The position numbers and the translations under genes are program-made. Positions 1 to 9,674 of a stretch of DNA of 64,000 nt are shown in pieces. Source of the DNA: Photobacterium proteolyticum (GTDB taxonomy: Bacteria; Pseudomonadota; Gammaproteobacteria; Enterobacterales; Vibrionaceae); contig NZ_MJIL01000075.1 in the NCBI RefSeq assembly GCF_001939735.1, positions 1 through 64,000 of the forward strand, written 5' to 3'. Each line of letters starts with the position of its first letter. The first letter of the stretch is position 1. The notes under the pieces were generated by a model. It was not told the DNA's origin. It saw nothing but the letters and a program-made list of their open reading frames with translations, and searched no databases.

Positions 1-978
1 GGTGTAGTTCAGGTTAGGGGCTGTCCCCGAAAGGGTGCCGTTTGAAGGTGCGCCAACACTGTAGCTAGCAATTGTACCGTCAGAATCTGTTCCGGATAAC
101 GTTATGACTTTAGCAGTATCTTCTGCCAAAGAAATAGTCTGAGCATAAGCTGTTGGCAATTTATTTATGTTTTGTATGGTGACATTAACGGTAATCGTAT
201 CTGTACCACTATTACCATCACTTACTTCTACAACAAAGCTGTCGGCACCATCATAATCTGTATCAGGGATATAGCTAATTGCTTTTGAAAGGCCTGTACC
301 CGACGCGCTGGCCGTTCCATGCGATCCCTGTGAGTTGATCGACCAGGTTAAGGGGTCGGCGTCAGCATCGGTTGCAGTTAGGGTTAATGAAAAAGCCGTT
401 GGTGTGCCATTTTCACTCATGGTTACTGCTGTCGAAGTACCTTGAGAAATAACGGGGTCAGAATTTGGCGTCGCTATCGTTATTCTTGGTAAAGGGCTCC
501 AATCGTCTACCAGAGCCCCGCCGCTACTAGATGTTCCTATAAAAGAAAATGTATGTACTCCTTCGGTTGTAGAGTTTGTTACCCCCGTCAAGGTGACTTT
601 AATAGTAGAGCCTGCGGCAACATCTTCTGTAATAGTGATCCAACGGTTTCCATTCCACGCATTACTATTTGCACACGTTTTTTCCACACCATTGACTTTA
701 ACTGACAACTTTTGACAAGTACCAAGTTCCCAGACTGCTGGATCATCAACAATGTAAAAACCCGAAGGAAAAGAGACGTAAAATACCTGATCCTTATCCG
801 CAACCCTCAGGTCAGTTTCTGTTGTATAAGTAAAGGTATAAGTAGCTTTTACGCCAGGAAGAGTATCACTAACCGTAATACTGGCATTGGATAATGTTCC
901 AGCCATTGAAGGCAAAGAAACAAAAATAAAAAATAAGGTCGCAAAAAACCTCATTCCGACATAAAACAAATTTTGCAT
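1..978 (-). CDS. Secreted protein with cadherin-like repeats, 3' end beyond the window
   Basis: The frame is open from an ATG at 978 down to base 1, giving 326 residues with no stop, so the gene continues outside the window. The N-terminus has a signal peptide (hydrophobic FFATLFFIFVSLPSMAG, cleavage near residue 26). Residues about 27-165 form a beta-rich domain of unknown family. From about 170 there are tandem Ig/cadherin-like repeats with the usual signatures (TATDADADPLTWSI, YIPDTDYDGADSFVVEVSDG, SLAEDTAKVITLSGTDSDG). Such repeats occur in large bacterial adhesins and surface proteins that bind calcium. AGGT lies upstream of the ATG. A role in adhesion or surface display is inference; the C-terminal sorting signal is not visible. 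Confidence 0.8.
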   Translation of the reverse strand, partial: MQNLFYVGMRFFATLFFIFVSLPSMAGTLSNASITVSDTLPGVKATYTFTYTTETDLRVADKDQVFYVSFPSGFYIVDDPAVWELGTCQKLSVKVNGVEKTCANSNAWNGNRWITITEDVAAGSTIKVTLTGVTNSTTEGVHTFSFIGTSSSGGALVDDWSPLPRITIATPNSDPVISQGTSTAVTMSENGTPTAFSLTLTATDADADPLTWSINSQGSHGTASASGTGLSKAISYIPDTDYDGADSFVVEVSDGNSGTDTITVNVTIQNINKLPTAYAQTISLAEDTAKVITLSGTDSDGTIASYSVGAPSNGTLSGTAPNLNYT

Positions 979-1091
979 GATGTTATTTACCTGCTGCAAA
1001 CATAAAGCGCAATAATGGCCCTTTAAAAGCTGGTTAAGATGATGTTTTAATTTTATAAAGTCAATAGTTTATTTTTGTTATAGTTAAATAA

Positions 1092-1110
1092 CTTCCGGCA
1101 AAGCCGGAGG
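1092..1110. other. Short GC hairpin at the insertion-element boundary
   Basis: An 8-bp stem (one G-T pair) with an AAA loop lies between the adhesin-like gene and the IS remnant. It has no clear T-tract on either strand, so termination is uncertain. Confidence 0.35.
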
Positions 1111-1122
1111 CTTATGTGATGA

Positions 1123-1340
1123 GGCTTTGTTGCTTAATTCAGAGAGAAGGTATGCCTGCCCTATTGTGCTTGACTCTTAAACGATATACTGAGTTTCAGG
1201 CATACCTAACCCCGTAAGCTTGTTCAATGCTTTGATCATTGCGTAAGTCTCACCAACCTGAGCGTTGTAGTTCCTCAGGCTTAATTTCCCACCTAACAAC
1301 TGTTTTACTCGATACATTGCTTTCTCTGATAGTGATCACA
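1123..1340 (-). mobile_element. IS5-family (IS903-group) insertion-sequence remnant
   Basis: GGCTTTGTTGCTTAA at 1123 matches the type of terminal repeat seen in IS903-group elements. On the minus strand from 1329 to 1177 the last 50 codons of an IS903-type transposase can be read (SEKAMYRVKQLLGGKLSLRN, then a tail GMPETQYIV and a stop at 1177-1179). This matches the conserved C-terminus of that group (AMYRVKQL, LNK-T-GMPE). Upstream of the S codon the frame meets a TGA at 1336-1338 and the similarity is lost, so more than 80 percent of the transposase and the other end are missing. The element cannot be active by itself. Confidence 0.8.
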
Positions 1341-1565
1341 CATGACTATTTACCCTGATGTAATTATCAGTTTGGCCTATATGTTTTGCCATGATGCAGA
1401 GCGTGGGGTTGTTGCTGGCGGCAATCTTGAGGGCCAGGGCACAAAAATGTCGGTATGGTTTTTATCGCCCTTCTTATGATTGGTCAGTTACATAAACTTT
1501 TATGTTGTCGCCGCCCGACCTGCCATATGTCAGGATCGGGCATACATCCCCATCGGAGAGAATTC

Positions 1566-1691
1566 ATGAATTTTGTCACTCTTATCGAAAGTCTGATCAG
1601 CCTCTGCCAACTTCCTGACAACCGGTTTTACCCGGCGTGCATTATTCTTTGCCTGATCTTGCTCTTAGGTTTGGCGCTTGCCCTGAGATAG
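1566..1691 (+). CDS. Possible 41-residue single-pass membrane protein
   Basis: The ATG at 1566 follows a good Shine-Dalgarno sequence (GGAGAG, 6-7 bases upstream). The peptide MNFVTLIESLISLCQLPDNR... ends in a strongly hydrophobic helix (CIILCLILLLGLALAL) and a final arginine. I do not recognise it. The rest of 1341-1836 shows no other convincing gene and no readable transposase; it may be debris carried in with the IS. The call rests only on the start signal and the transmembrane segment. Confidence 0.3.
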   Translation: MNFVTLIESLISLCQLPDNRFYPACIILCLILLLGLALALR

Positions 1692-1836
1692 GCCGCCAAG
1701 GGCGGTTTACTTGTATTTTGCCTCAGCGTAGCCGTTGGTCACTGCAGCCTGGGAACGAGATGGGGCGGGACTTCTCAATTAATCATTAGATAGTTATAGC
1801 GCCTCCCATTTCGTGCGGTGGACTGATCATATGAAT

Positions 1837-1869
1837 AAGCCCGCAAAACTTTGAAAGCTTTGCGGGCTT
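1837..1869 (-). terminator. Terminator of the frm operon
   Basis: An 11-bp perfect inverted repeat (AAGCCCGCAAA / TTTGCGGGCTT) lies 20 bases beyond the frmB stop codon. On the minus strand the stem is followed by only a short T/A stretch. Confidence 0.7.
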
Positions 1870-1889
1870 AGTGATTATTTTAGGCAGAC

Positions 1890-2729
1890 TTACTTGTTTA
1901 GCTGTGCGGCATGAAAACGCAGATGCTGCTCAATAAAGCTGGCAATAAAGTAGTAACTGTGATCATAACCATCATGGCGATACAACTCTAACGGATAGCC
2001 ACTAGCTTCAGCAGCTGCATTCAGCATTTCCGGTTTTAGCTGCTCGGTCATAAAATCATCGGCTTCACCCTGATCAACCCGTGCAGGCACAAACTCAGTT
2101 GCCTGGCGCATTAGTAAGCAGGCATCATACTCAGCCCATTTGGCCGTGTCCTTACCTAAATATGCAGCCAAGGCTTTCTTGCCCCATGGGCAATTAGTCG
2201 GGTTACTTATTGGGCTAAACGCCGACACTGACTGGTAACGTTCAGGGTTGCGCATAGCAATAACCAAGGCACCATGGCCGCCCATTGAATGGCCAGAAAT
2301 CGCGCGCTGATCGCTGACAGGGAACATAGACTCGATCAGTTGTGGCAGTTCATTAACCACATAATCGTACATTCGGTAATGGCGGTTCCATGGTGCCTGC
2401 GTCGCATTCACATAGAAACCGGCCCCCTGTCCCAAATCGTAACCTTCATCATCCGCGACACCTTCCCCACGAGGGCTGGTATCCGGTGCAACAATGGCGA
2501 TGCCCAGTTCAGCGGCGATGCGCTGGGCCCCAGCTTTTTGCATGAAGTTTTCATCGGTGCAGGTCAGCCCGGACAACCAGTACAATACCGGTACTTTCTT
2601 ACCATTAGATGCCTCAGGCGGCAGAAAGATGGCAAACCGCATGGTGCAGTTCAGGGTTTCTGACTGATGACTATATTGCTTATGCCAGCCATCAAAGCTC
2701 TTGTTTACACTAATATTTTCAATTGTCAT
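1890..2729 (-). CDS. frmB: S-formylglutathione hydrolase
   Basis: This 279-residue enzyme is of normal family length. It hydrolyses S-formylglutathione to formate and glutathione, the second step of glutathione-dependent formaldehyde detoxification in the cytoplasm. It is an alpha/beta-hydrolase (esterase D family): the nucleophile is Ser148 in GHSMGG, the histidine is His257 in GYDHSYYF, and the acid is probably Asp224 or Asp225. The oxyanion-side motif [13 protein letters not shown] (50-62) is also typical. It lies 56 bp downstream of frmA on the same strand and is probably co-transcribed. The formate it makes could be moved by the FocA-type channel encoded just upstream of frmA. Confidence 0.95.
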   Translation of the reverse strand: MTIENISVNKSFDGWHKQYSHQSETLNCTMRFAIFLPPEASNGKKVPVLYWLSGLTCTDENFMQKAGAQRIAAELGIAIVAPDTSPRGEGVADDEGYDLGQGAGFYVNATQAPWNRHYRMYDYVVNELPQLIESMFPVSDQRAISGHSMGGHGALVIAMRNPERYQSVSAFSPISNPTNCPWGKKALAAYLGKDTAKWAEYDACLLMRQATEFVPARVDQGEADDFMTEQLKPEMLNAAAEASGYPLELYRHDGYDHSYYFIASFIEQHLRFHAAQLNK

Positions 2730-2785
2730 CTTACTGCCTTAACGTTGCCCCAGTTGTTTATGCTACCGGGGCAACATAATAATTA

Positions 2786-3934
<1,149 letters not shown>

Positions 3935-4191
3935 TTACATCTCACGGGGCGAGATTGCCGCCGTTTTGATGCAAGCATTATATTAGAAGGAATCACGCTG
4001 ATAATCCCACGTAGAAACAAATAGCTTTTACCACCGTGTAATAATATGCCGCTTTTCTTGGCTTTATCACTTTATAATATTGAACTGATCGAGATGTACT
4101 ATTAACGTTGTCCAGAGAAATACTGAGCAATAAAACGGCTCCCGATTTGATCAACAGGTAGACATCGGCTAATAGCAAAAGCTCTTTTCTT

Positions 4192-5040
4192 TCAGTTCAG
4201 GCGACGGTGAATATTCCAATAAGTCATGCCAACTACCCCTCCGCCAATGATATTACCAAGAGTAACAGGGAGTAGATTATTAATGATGAACAATCCAATC
4301 GTTAGATCTGCAAATTCTGCCGGGCTGCGGCCTGTCTGTGCCCAAAATTCCGGGCTAGCAAAGACTTTAATCACAATACCCATTGGGATCATAAACATAT
4401 TTGCAATACTATGCTCAAAACCACTTGCAACAAACATGGCAATCGGCAGTAACATCACCATGACTTTATCGGTGGCACTGCGACATGAGAATGTCATCCA
4501 GATCGCAAGACAAACCATAAGGTTACACAGCAGCCCTAATATAACGGCCTGGCCAAAACTGTGGTGCAACTTATGCTGAGCAATTGTCATGGCATTTATA
4601 CCCCAAGCACCATGACCAGCCATATGTTGCTGAGCAAACCAGATCATAGCAACAAAAATTAAAGCACCGACCATATTACCAAGGTATACGGTAAGCCAAT
4701 TACGTAGCAGTTGATAGGTTGTGATCCGGTTACTGGCACGGGCAATCGTAATTAAAACCGAAGAAGTAAAGAGTTCACCACCACAAATAACGACCAAGAT
4801 AAGGCCAAGACTAAACGCCAACCCACCAATGATCTTTGATATACCGTAAGGCATATCATTAGTACCGGTAGTTACCGTTGTATAAAACACAAAGGCTATA
4901 GAAATAAATACCCCTGCTGTAATAGCGAGATAAAAGGATTGGCGAGCTTTTTTTGTTGCTTTATAGACACCTACATCTTCGGCTTTTTTAGCCATTGTTA
5001 CCGGCATCAATGCATCAAACGGGTTATTTTCTGTTTTCAC
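4192..5040 (-). CDS. focA: Formate/nitrite transporter family channel (FocA-like)
   Basis: The 282-residue protein belongs to the FNT family of pentameric inner-membrane channels for formate, nitrite or similar small anions. It shows about six hydrophobic helices, the N-terminal FDALMPVTMAKKAEDVGVYKA typical of FocA, and the conserved core G-x-L-x-F-S-x-G-L-x-L-V near residues 72-85. A second half contains GFEHSIANMF, which carries the FNT histidine lining the pore. Its place upstream of frmAB on the same strand suggests formate export or uptake; formate rather than nitrite is inferred from context. The 275 bp between it and frmA hold no convincing gene. Confidence 0.88.
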   Translation of the reverse strand: MKTENNPFDALMPVTMAKKAEDVGVYKATKKARQSFYLAITAGVFISIAFVFYTTVTTGTNDMPYGISKIIGGLAFSLGLILVVICGGELFTSSVLITIARASNRITTYQLLRNWLTVYLGNMVGALIFVAMIWFAQQHMAGHGAWGINAMTIAQHKLHHSFGQAVILGLLCNLMVCLAIWMTFSCRSATDKVMVMLLPIAMFVASGFEHSIANMFMIPMGIVIKVFASPEFWAQTGRSPAEFADLTIGLFIINNLLPVTLGNIIGGGVVGMTYWNIHRRLN

Positions 5041-5199
5041 TGCGGAACTATTTTAAGTTAAGTTTTGCGGGAAATTTCGCAGCCTAAGCTATGCGAAATA
5101 CAATATAAGTAAATAGATTACACTTAAGGTTGTCTCCGTTAGGAGGCAACTGGCTTAACGTTACTTTTACATTACCTTTTGTAGATATTCATGATTTCT

Positions 5200-5529
5200 T
5201 CAGTGGATGCCTTTAGCACAATCATGTGAAGAACCACCACCAAAAGAAATCACAACGTCACACTCTTGATCTTTAAGTATGCTCAATCCATCTTCAATGT
5301 TCTGTTCAGTTGGATTAGGCTTTATCTCATCAAAGATAGTGAATTCAACATTGTAAGCGTCTAATTCCTTGGGCAGGCTATCGATCAACTTGATACCGAC
5401 TAGTCCTTTGTCTGTGACAATAAGGGCCTTTTGGAAGTTTCTCGCCTTTAATTCAGGGCCTAAGTCTTTAATGGCTCCTTTACCCACTTATGGCATTGAT
5501 AGCATGTAAAATACAGTGCTCACTTTCAT
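5200..5529 (-). pseudogene. Truncated iron-containing alcohol dehydrogenase
   Basis: From an ATG at 5529 the frame reads MKVSTVFYMLSMP, meets an in-frame TAA, then continues VGKGAIKDLGPELKARNFQKA... to FGGGSSHDCAKGI and a stop at 5200. This is the N-terminal NAD-binding third of a family III iron alcohol dehydrogenase (GKGA, ALIVTDKG, GGGS-HDCAK). About 270 C-terminal residues are missing, including all iron ligands. Both the internal stop and the truncation show decay. Its neighbours handle formaldehyde and formate, so it may once have been part of an alcohol/aldehyde locus. Confidence 0.85.
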
Positions 5530-6096
5530 TACCTCATATTTATATAAAAAGGGAAAAATCATCTAGAATTCGAAGTTAATGACCTGACGAATTTACACGT
5601 TACTCTCTGAATGAATTTTGACGTTTCTTCTTTATTAATTACGTTGCCATCGCTTCAGTAAGCTCAATTTTATTAATAATCACAACAAACATAATCCCCG
5701 AGAACCACAAATGTCTTTTACCGTACAGAAACAATCGACAGCATGATTTATGTCACACCGCGCATAATTTGTTACTAGTGAGGCTTTGGGGAAATAAAAA
5801 AAGTTAAAATACTTATGGCTGTTGTGAGCATGATAACAAACAGGAATAAAGCGAAAAATGCCCTTTTATATCAAAGAAATAGAAAACAACCCAATGAAGA
5901 AGAATAAGTAAGTCGGAGGTGGCTGACTTTTAATGTAATCAAACAGAACACACAAACTCCCCTAACGGTACCTCTAGATATCAATAAGCCACGCAACAGT
6001 ATCATTATCGTATTAGCCACAAAATAACGCTAAGTTCTCTCTATTGTTATTTTTATAAAAAAGCTATAATCACGAAATATTTTAGCGCACTATTAA
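5530..6096. other. 567-bp AT-rich intergenic region, no gene seen
   Basis: Between the decayed dehydrogenase and the divergent LysR gene I see no frame with a start signal and no recognisable family. It probably holds the LysR promoter; no clear operator palindrome was found. Confidence 0.5.
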
Positions 6097-6108
6097 ATGG
6101 TGGTAACA

Positions 6109-6978
6109 ATGTTTGGTTGGGAAGGGGTAAGCGAGTTTGTTGCCGTGGCTGAAACAGAGAGTTTTACCGGCGCATCGAAACGGCTGGGAATATCTACCGC
6201 ACAAGTAAGCAGGCAAGTCAGTGCGCTAGAGGCTAGGCTAGCTGCCAAGCTTTTTTACCGTACTACTCGCAAGGTCTCGGTGACCGAGGTAGGGCGTGTA
6301 TATTATCAGCATTGCAAGCAGGTGTTAGATGGGCTTGAAGAAGCGGAACGTGCAATTACTAACCTACAAAGCACTCCCAGAGGTCTGCTGAAAATTACTG
6401 CTCCTGTTACTTATGGCGAAAGGACGATCGCGCCTTTAATCAACGATTTCATGGTGAAGTACCCTGAACTGGAAGTACAGTTGCAATTATCTAATCAGAA
6501 GGTAGATCTCATTGATGAAGGCGTCGATTTAGCTATTCGCCTAGGCAAGCTGGATGATTCAACGATGATGGCCAAACGCCTTGGATCTCGTACACAATAT
6601 GTATGCGCCTCACAAGAATACCTTGCAGCCTTCGGTGTACCTCACTCATTGTCAGAGCTGGAGCAGCATAACTGCTTACTGGGAACACTCGATTACTGGC
6701 GTTTCCAGGAGAACGGCAAAGCACGCAATGTCAGAGTTAAAGGCAACCTGCACTGTAACAGTGGCCAGGCCCTTGCCAATGCTGCACTAAAAGGAATAGG
6801 CATCGTCCAGTTGCCGGACTATTATGTTCAGCAGTATATCGACAGTGGCAAGCTGCTCTCTCTGCTCGACCACCACCGTGAGCAGGATGATGGAATCTGG
6901 GCGCTTTACCCGCATAACCGCCACTTGTCACCCAAAGTGCGAATGCTGGTCGATTTCCTAGCCGAGCAATTGGCTTAA
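6109..6978 (+). CDS. LysR-family transcriptional regulator
   Basis: The protein is about 289 residues from the ATG at 6109; an in-frame ATG at 6097 would add four. The later start fits the usual LysR N-terminus (WEGVSEFVAVAETESFTGAS) better. Residues 1-60 form the winged helix-turn-helix (SKRLGISTAQVSRQVSALEARL). The rest is the periplasmic-binding-like effector domain (ITAPVTYGERTIAPLINDFM, DLAIRLGKLDDSTM, GIGIVQLPDYYV). It resembles the large AaeR/DhcR-type subgroup. The likely target is the LysE-type exporter beyond the gene fragment that follows, but the effector is unknown. Confidence 0.9.
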   Translation: MFGWEGVSEFVAVAETESFTGASKRLGISTAQVSRQVSALEARLAAKLFYRTTRKVSVTEVGRVYYQHCKQVLDGLEEAERAITNLQSTPRGLLKITAPVTYGERTIAPLINDFMVKYPELEVQLQLSNQKVDLIDEGVDLAIRLGKLDDSTMMAKRLGSRTQYVCASQEYLAAFGVPHSLSELEQHNCLLGTLDYWRFQENGKARNVRVKGNLHCNSGQALANAALKGIGIVQLPDYYVQQYIDSGKLLSLLDHHREQDDGIWALYPHNRHLSPKVRMLVDFLAEQLA

Positions 6979-6990
6979 GCTTTTCCCTGA

Positions 6991-7233
6991 CCGGAAAAGA
7001 GCCTCTATCGCTTCATTTCATCTATCGTCCAGCAGACTCTGCGAACCGAAGGCCCCTACGGCGATGAAGGCTTGATCTACCAGGCCTATCACCCGCTGCC
7101 AAAGTTTGGCGACTATTACACCCTGATTGGCAGCTGGCTGGTTGATGACAAAGCGGGTGGGATCTCAATAACAATCAGTGAGCCGATAGAGCAATATCGT
7201 TCAATACGGATCGCGAGACTCAATTTACCCTGA
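6991..7233 (+). pseudogene. C-terminal fragment of a glutathionylspermidine-synthase-family protein
   Basis: An open stretch without a start codon reads [20 protein letters not shown], then [20 protein letters not shown] and [14 protein letters not shown], ending at TGA 7231-7233. The pattern GPYG-E--IYQ--HPLP-F---YT-IGSW-V-D-A-G is the hallmark of the C-terminus of the GspS/YgiC/YjfC ATP-grasp family. After it the usual acidic I-R-E-D ending is lost. Only about 80 of roughly 380 residues remain and an in-frame TGA lies just upstream at 6988, so this is a relic, probably of a deletion that joined the flanking genes. Confidence 0.8.
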
Positions 7234-7261
7234 GGATTCTTTGTTATCTCGGGGTTTCATT

Positions 7262-7864
7262 ATGCTTTCCGTTTTTTTTTCAATGATTGTCTTTGCTCTG
7301 GTTGGTGCGGTTTCACCCGGCCCGGTCAATATTATCGCAGCCAGTACCGGGGCACACTCAGGTTACCGCAAAGCCCTGTCTCATGTGTTAGGTGCCACTA
7401 TCGCATACACTTTGATTGTCTTTCTCTGCGGTTTGAGCCTTGAACGGGTATCGACACGCCTACCCGAAATAATGAACATCCTGCGACTGCTGGGAGGCGG
7501 TTTCCTGCTCTACATGAGCTTCAAAATTGCCACCGCAACCGGGACTGGGAAACACTCCCAGCAACACTATACCCCGCCAACCTTTACCGAGGGCGCTTTA
7601 TCACAAGCCCTCAACCCCAAGGCATGGCTGGTCGCCATGTCCGGTATTAGCTTATTTGTATTAAATCACTCGCCCGCAGTGCTATATTTATTCAGCTTTA
7701 CGGCGGTTTCATTTATCGCCTGCTTCGCGGGTGTATCGGTATGGGCGGCGGCGGGTAACTACATCGGTCACTACCTATCAACCACCAAAAGACAAAGCGT
7801 CTTCAATATTACGATGGGTGCGCTCTTGGGCGGGTCTGTCATGTCCATGCTGTTGGGGCACTAG
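7262..7864 (+). CDS. LysE/RhtB-family amino acid exporter
   Basis: The 200-residue inner-membrane protein begins at the ATG at 7262 and has about six hydrophobic segments. The N-terminal GAVSPGPVNIIAASTGAHSG is the conserved LysE motif, and ALNPKAWLVAMSG in the middle is typical of the RhtB branch. Family members export amino acids or related small molecules by proton antiport. It is followed 31 bp later by an AraC regulator on the same strand, an arrangement common for LysE exporters controlled by their partner. The substrate cannot be read from the sequence. Confidence 0.9.
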   Translation: MLSVFFSMIVFALVGAVSPGPVNIIAASTGAHSGYRKALSHVLGATIAYTLIVFLCGLSLERVSTRLPEIMNILRLLGGGFLLYMSFKIATATGTGKHSQQHYTPPTFTEGALSQALNPKAWLVAMSGISLFVLNHSPAVLYLFSFTAVSFIACFAGVSVWAAAGNYIGHYLSTTKRQSVFNITMGALLGGSVMSMLLGH

Positions 7865-7895
7865 GGAAAGAAAACAACAGGGCGAGGAAAATGCA

Positions 7896-8714
7896 ATGAA
7901 GCAAGATGATACGGTTTTTCTGACACAATGTAAGACGCTGCCTTGGATCGAGATCCGCCAGGCCTCTCAAACCAGTGCCTGCTATCACTCTCATTCACAT
8001 GACGAGTTCTCTTTCGGCGTGATTGACAGTGGGTCGGCACAATACATCAACCAAAAGGTCAATAATCGTATCGGCGTCACCAACACCGTAACAATCAACC
8101 CCGGCGATATTCACTCGTGCAACCCTGATATTGGCGAATGGTCTTACCGAATGCTGTTTGTCGATACCAGCTGGATAGGACAGCTTCAGTCAGAACTACT
8201 CAACCGAGATGGCGCAGATTATCACCCTTTCCTGAATCATTACGAAACAGCGCCGGATCTCTTCCAGCATTTTGATTCCTTATATCAATCACTGCTCAAT
8301 GAACCTAACCCACTTACCGCCGAGAGTGAATTAATCCTCTATTTGGCGCGCTGTTTCAACCTCCATAGCATCAAGGCTCCCAAGCGAGAACAACATCCTC
8401 TGCCCCATCTTACCCGAGTAAAGGAAATGTTGCTCGACCAGCTTGATAGCAACCTTCCACTGGAAGAGTTGGCAACTGAGGCAGGCCTTAGCCGCTATCA
8501 CCTGATCCGCAAATTCAACCAGGTATATGGTCTGTCGCCCCACGCGCTACAGTTAGATGCAAGGGTCAAGAAAGCCAAGGCCTTGCTCAAAGCCGGCAAT
8601 TCATTAGCAGAAACATCAGCTCAGCTCGGCTTTGCCGATCAGGCTCATTTTCAACGCCATTTCAAAAAACGCCTCGCGGTGACACCCAAACAGTACCAGT
8701 CATTTTTTGTTTGA
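7896..8714 (+). CDS. AraC-family transcriptional regulator
   Basis: The 272-residue protein starts at the ATG at 7896, preceded by GGCGAGGAAA; the frame is open further upstream but overlaps the exporter. The N-terminal cupin-like sensing domain has HSHSHDEFSFGVIDSGSA and NPGDIHSCNP, which are typical metal or ligand-binding cupin signatures. The C-terminal third has two helix-turn-helix motifs (LEELATEAGLSRYHLIRKFN and AETSAQLGFADQAHFQRHFK) and ends TPKQYQSFF. It follows the LysE exporter directly and most likely senses the molecule that exporter removes. Confidence 0.92.
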   Translation: MKQDDTVFLTQCKTLPWIEIRQASQTSACYHSHSHDEFSFGVIDSGSAQYINQKVNNRIGVTNTVTINPGDIHSCNPDIGEWSYRMLFVDTSWIGQLQSELLNRDGADYHPFLNHYETAPDLFQHFDSLYQSLLNEPNPLTAESELILYLARCFNLHSIKAPKREQHPLPHLTRVKEMLLDQLDSNLPLEELATEAGLSRYHLIRKFNQVYGLSPHALQLDARVKKAKALLKAGNSLAETSAQLGFADQAHFQRHFKKRLAVTPKQYQSFFV

Positions 8715-8755
8715 TCTGATTGGGTGTTTGGGAAATAGACATTAATCCAACGCCC

Positions 8756-9649
8756 CTAAGCCCGTCGCATAGATAATCTGGAAAGTACCAGTGCCTCTAC
8801 GGTACATAGTATTAGCCCGATCCAGATAAACCCGAAACTAACGACTTTCACCTGATCCAGCACTTCACCAAAAATGAATACCGCCAATACAAACTGCAAG
8901 CTGGGCTCGATATACTGGGTCAGGCCAATCATAGTCAAGGTTGTTCGCTCCACCGCCAGGGCAAAAAATACCAACGGCAACAAGGTCACTGGCGCAGCAC
9001 CAGCATAAAGCCAGAAAGTGTTCATATCACCCGCTAGCACTGTCGAACTCCCATCCATGAAGCCAAACACCAGATAGCCCAGCGCAAACGGCATTAATAA
9101 TGTCACTTCAACGGACATCGAAGTCAGTGAATCGAACTGGATATATTTCTTGATTAAGCCATAAAGCGCAAAGAAGCAGCCCATCACCAGTGACAACCAA
9201 GGCAACTCACCATAGAAGTAGACCTGATAGCTAATACCACAGACGGCAAGGACCACCGCCGCTTTCTGCGCCCAGGTGAGCCTGTCTTTCAGAAACAACA
9301 CGCCAAAAGCAATAGAAAACAGCGGGTTGATAAAATACCCGAGACTGGCCGCCAAGACCTGGTCATTGGTTATTGCCCAGGTAAAGGCATAGAGTGAAAC
9401 ACAATTCAGAATTCCGGCGATAAAGCACAGGCACAGTGACCGCTTGTTCTTCATCGCGTTGGAAAAAGTCAGGCTGGGTATCTTCAGGCACTTAAGAATC
9501 AGTAACATTAACGGCACCGAGAAGATGATTCTCATTGCAATCAACTCATTCGTATCCGCCTGAGGTGTAAACTGAAAGTACAGAGGTAACAACCCCCATA
9601 ATACAAACGCGATGGTCGCGATCACATTACCGTTTACTCGAGCAAACAT
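8756..9649 (-). CDS. rarD: EamA/RarD-type drug/metabolite transporter
   Basis: The protein is about 297 residues when started at the ATG at 9649 (MFARVNGNVIATIAFVLWGL), which follows GGGTGGG and matches the RarD N-terminus; a start at 9682 would overlap the chemotaxis gene. Ten hydrophobic helices and two EamA repeats are visible. RarD hallmarks are FVLWGLLPLYFQF, SLGYFINPLFSIAFGVLFLKDRL and GLTQYIEPSLQFVLAVFIFGE. RarD proteins were named for a chloramphenicol-sensitivity effect in Pseudomonas; their real substrate is not established. It lies 25 bp after the chemoreceptor gene on the same strand. Confidence 0.88.
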   Translation of the reverse strand: MFARVNGNVIATIAFVLWGLLPLYFQFTPQADTNELIAMRIIFSVPLMLLILKCLKIPSLTFSNAMKNKRSLCLCFIAGILNCVSLYAFTWAITNDQVLAASLGYFINPLFSIAFGVLFLKDRLTWAQKAAVVLAVCGISYQVYFYGELPWLSLVMGCFFALYGLIKKYIQFDSLTSMSVEVTLLMPFALGYLVFGFMDGSSTVLAGDMNTFWLYAGAAPVTLLPLVFFALAVERTTLTMIGLTQYIEPSLQFVLAVFIFGEVLDQVKVVSFGFIWIGLILCTVEALVLSRLSMRRA

Positions 9650-9674
9650 AATACCCACCCTGCCACTGAAAACA

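Noticed and set aside
1700..1836. Integron attC site
   Set aside because: A GTTATAGCG-like string and some dyads are present, but the paired core sites and a long stem are not.
2289..2663. 124-residue plus-strand frame
   Set aside because: It is antisense to frmB; no start signal and no recognisable family.
3993..4178. 61-residue minus-strand frame between focA and frmA
   Set aside because: No Shine-Dalgarno, no domain; probably chance.
5101..5160. Terminator hairpin around GTCTCC/GGAGGC
   Set aside because: The stem is short with a mismatch and lacks a T-tract.
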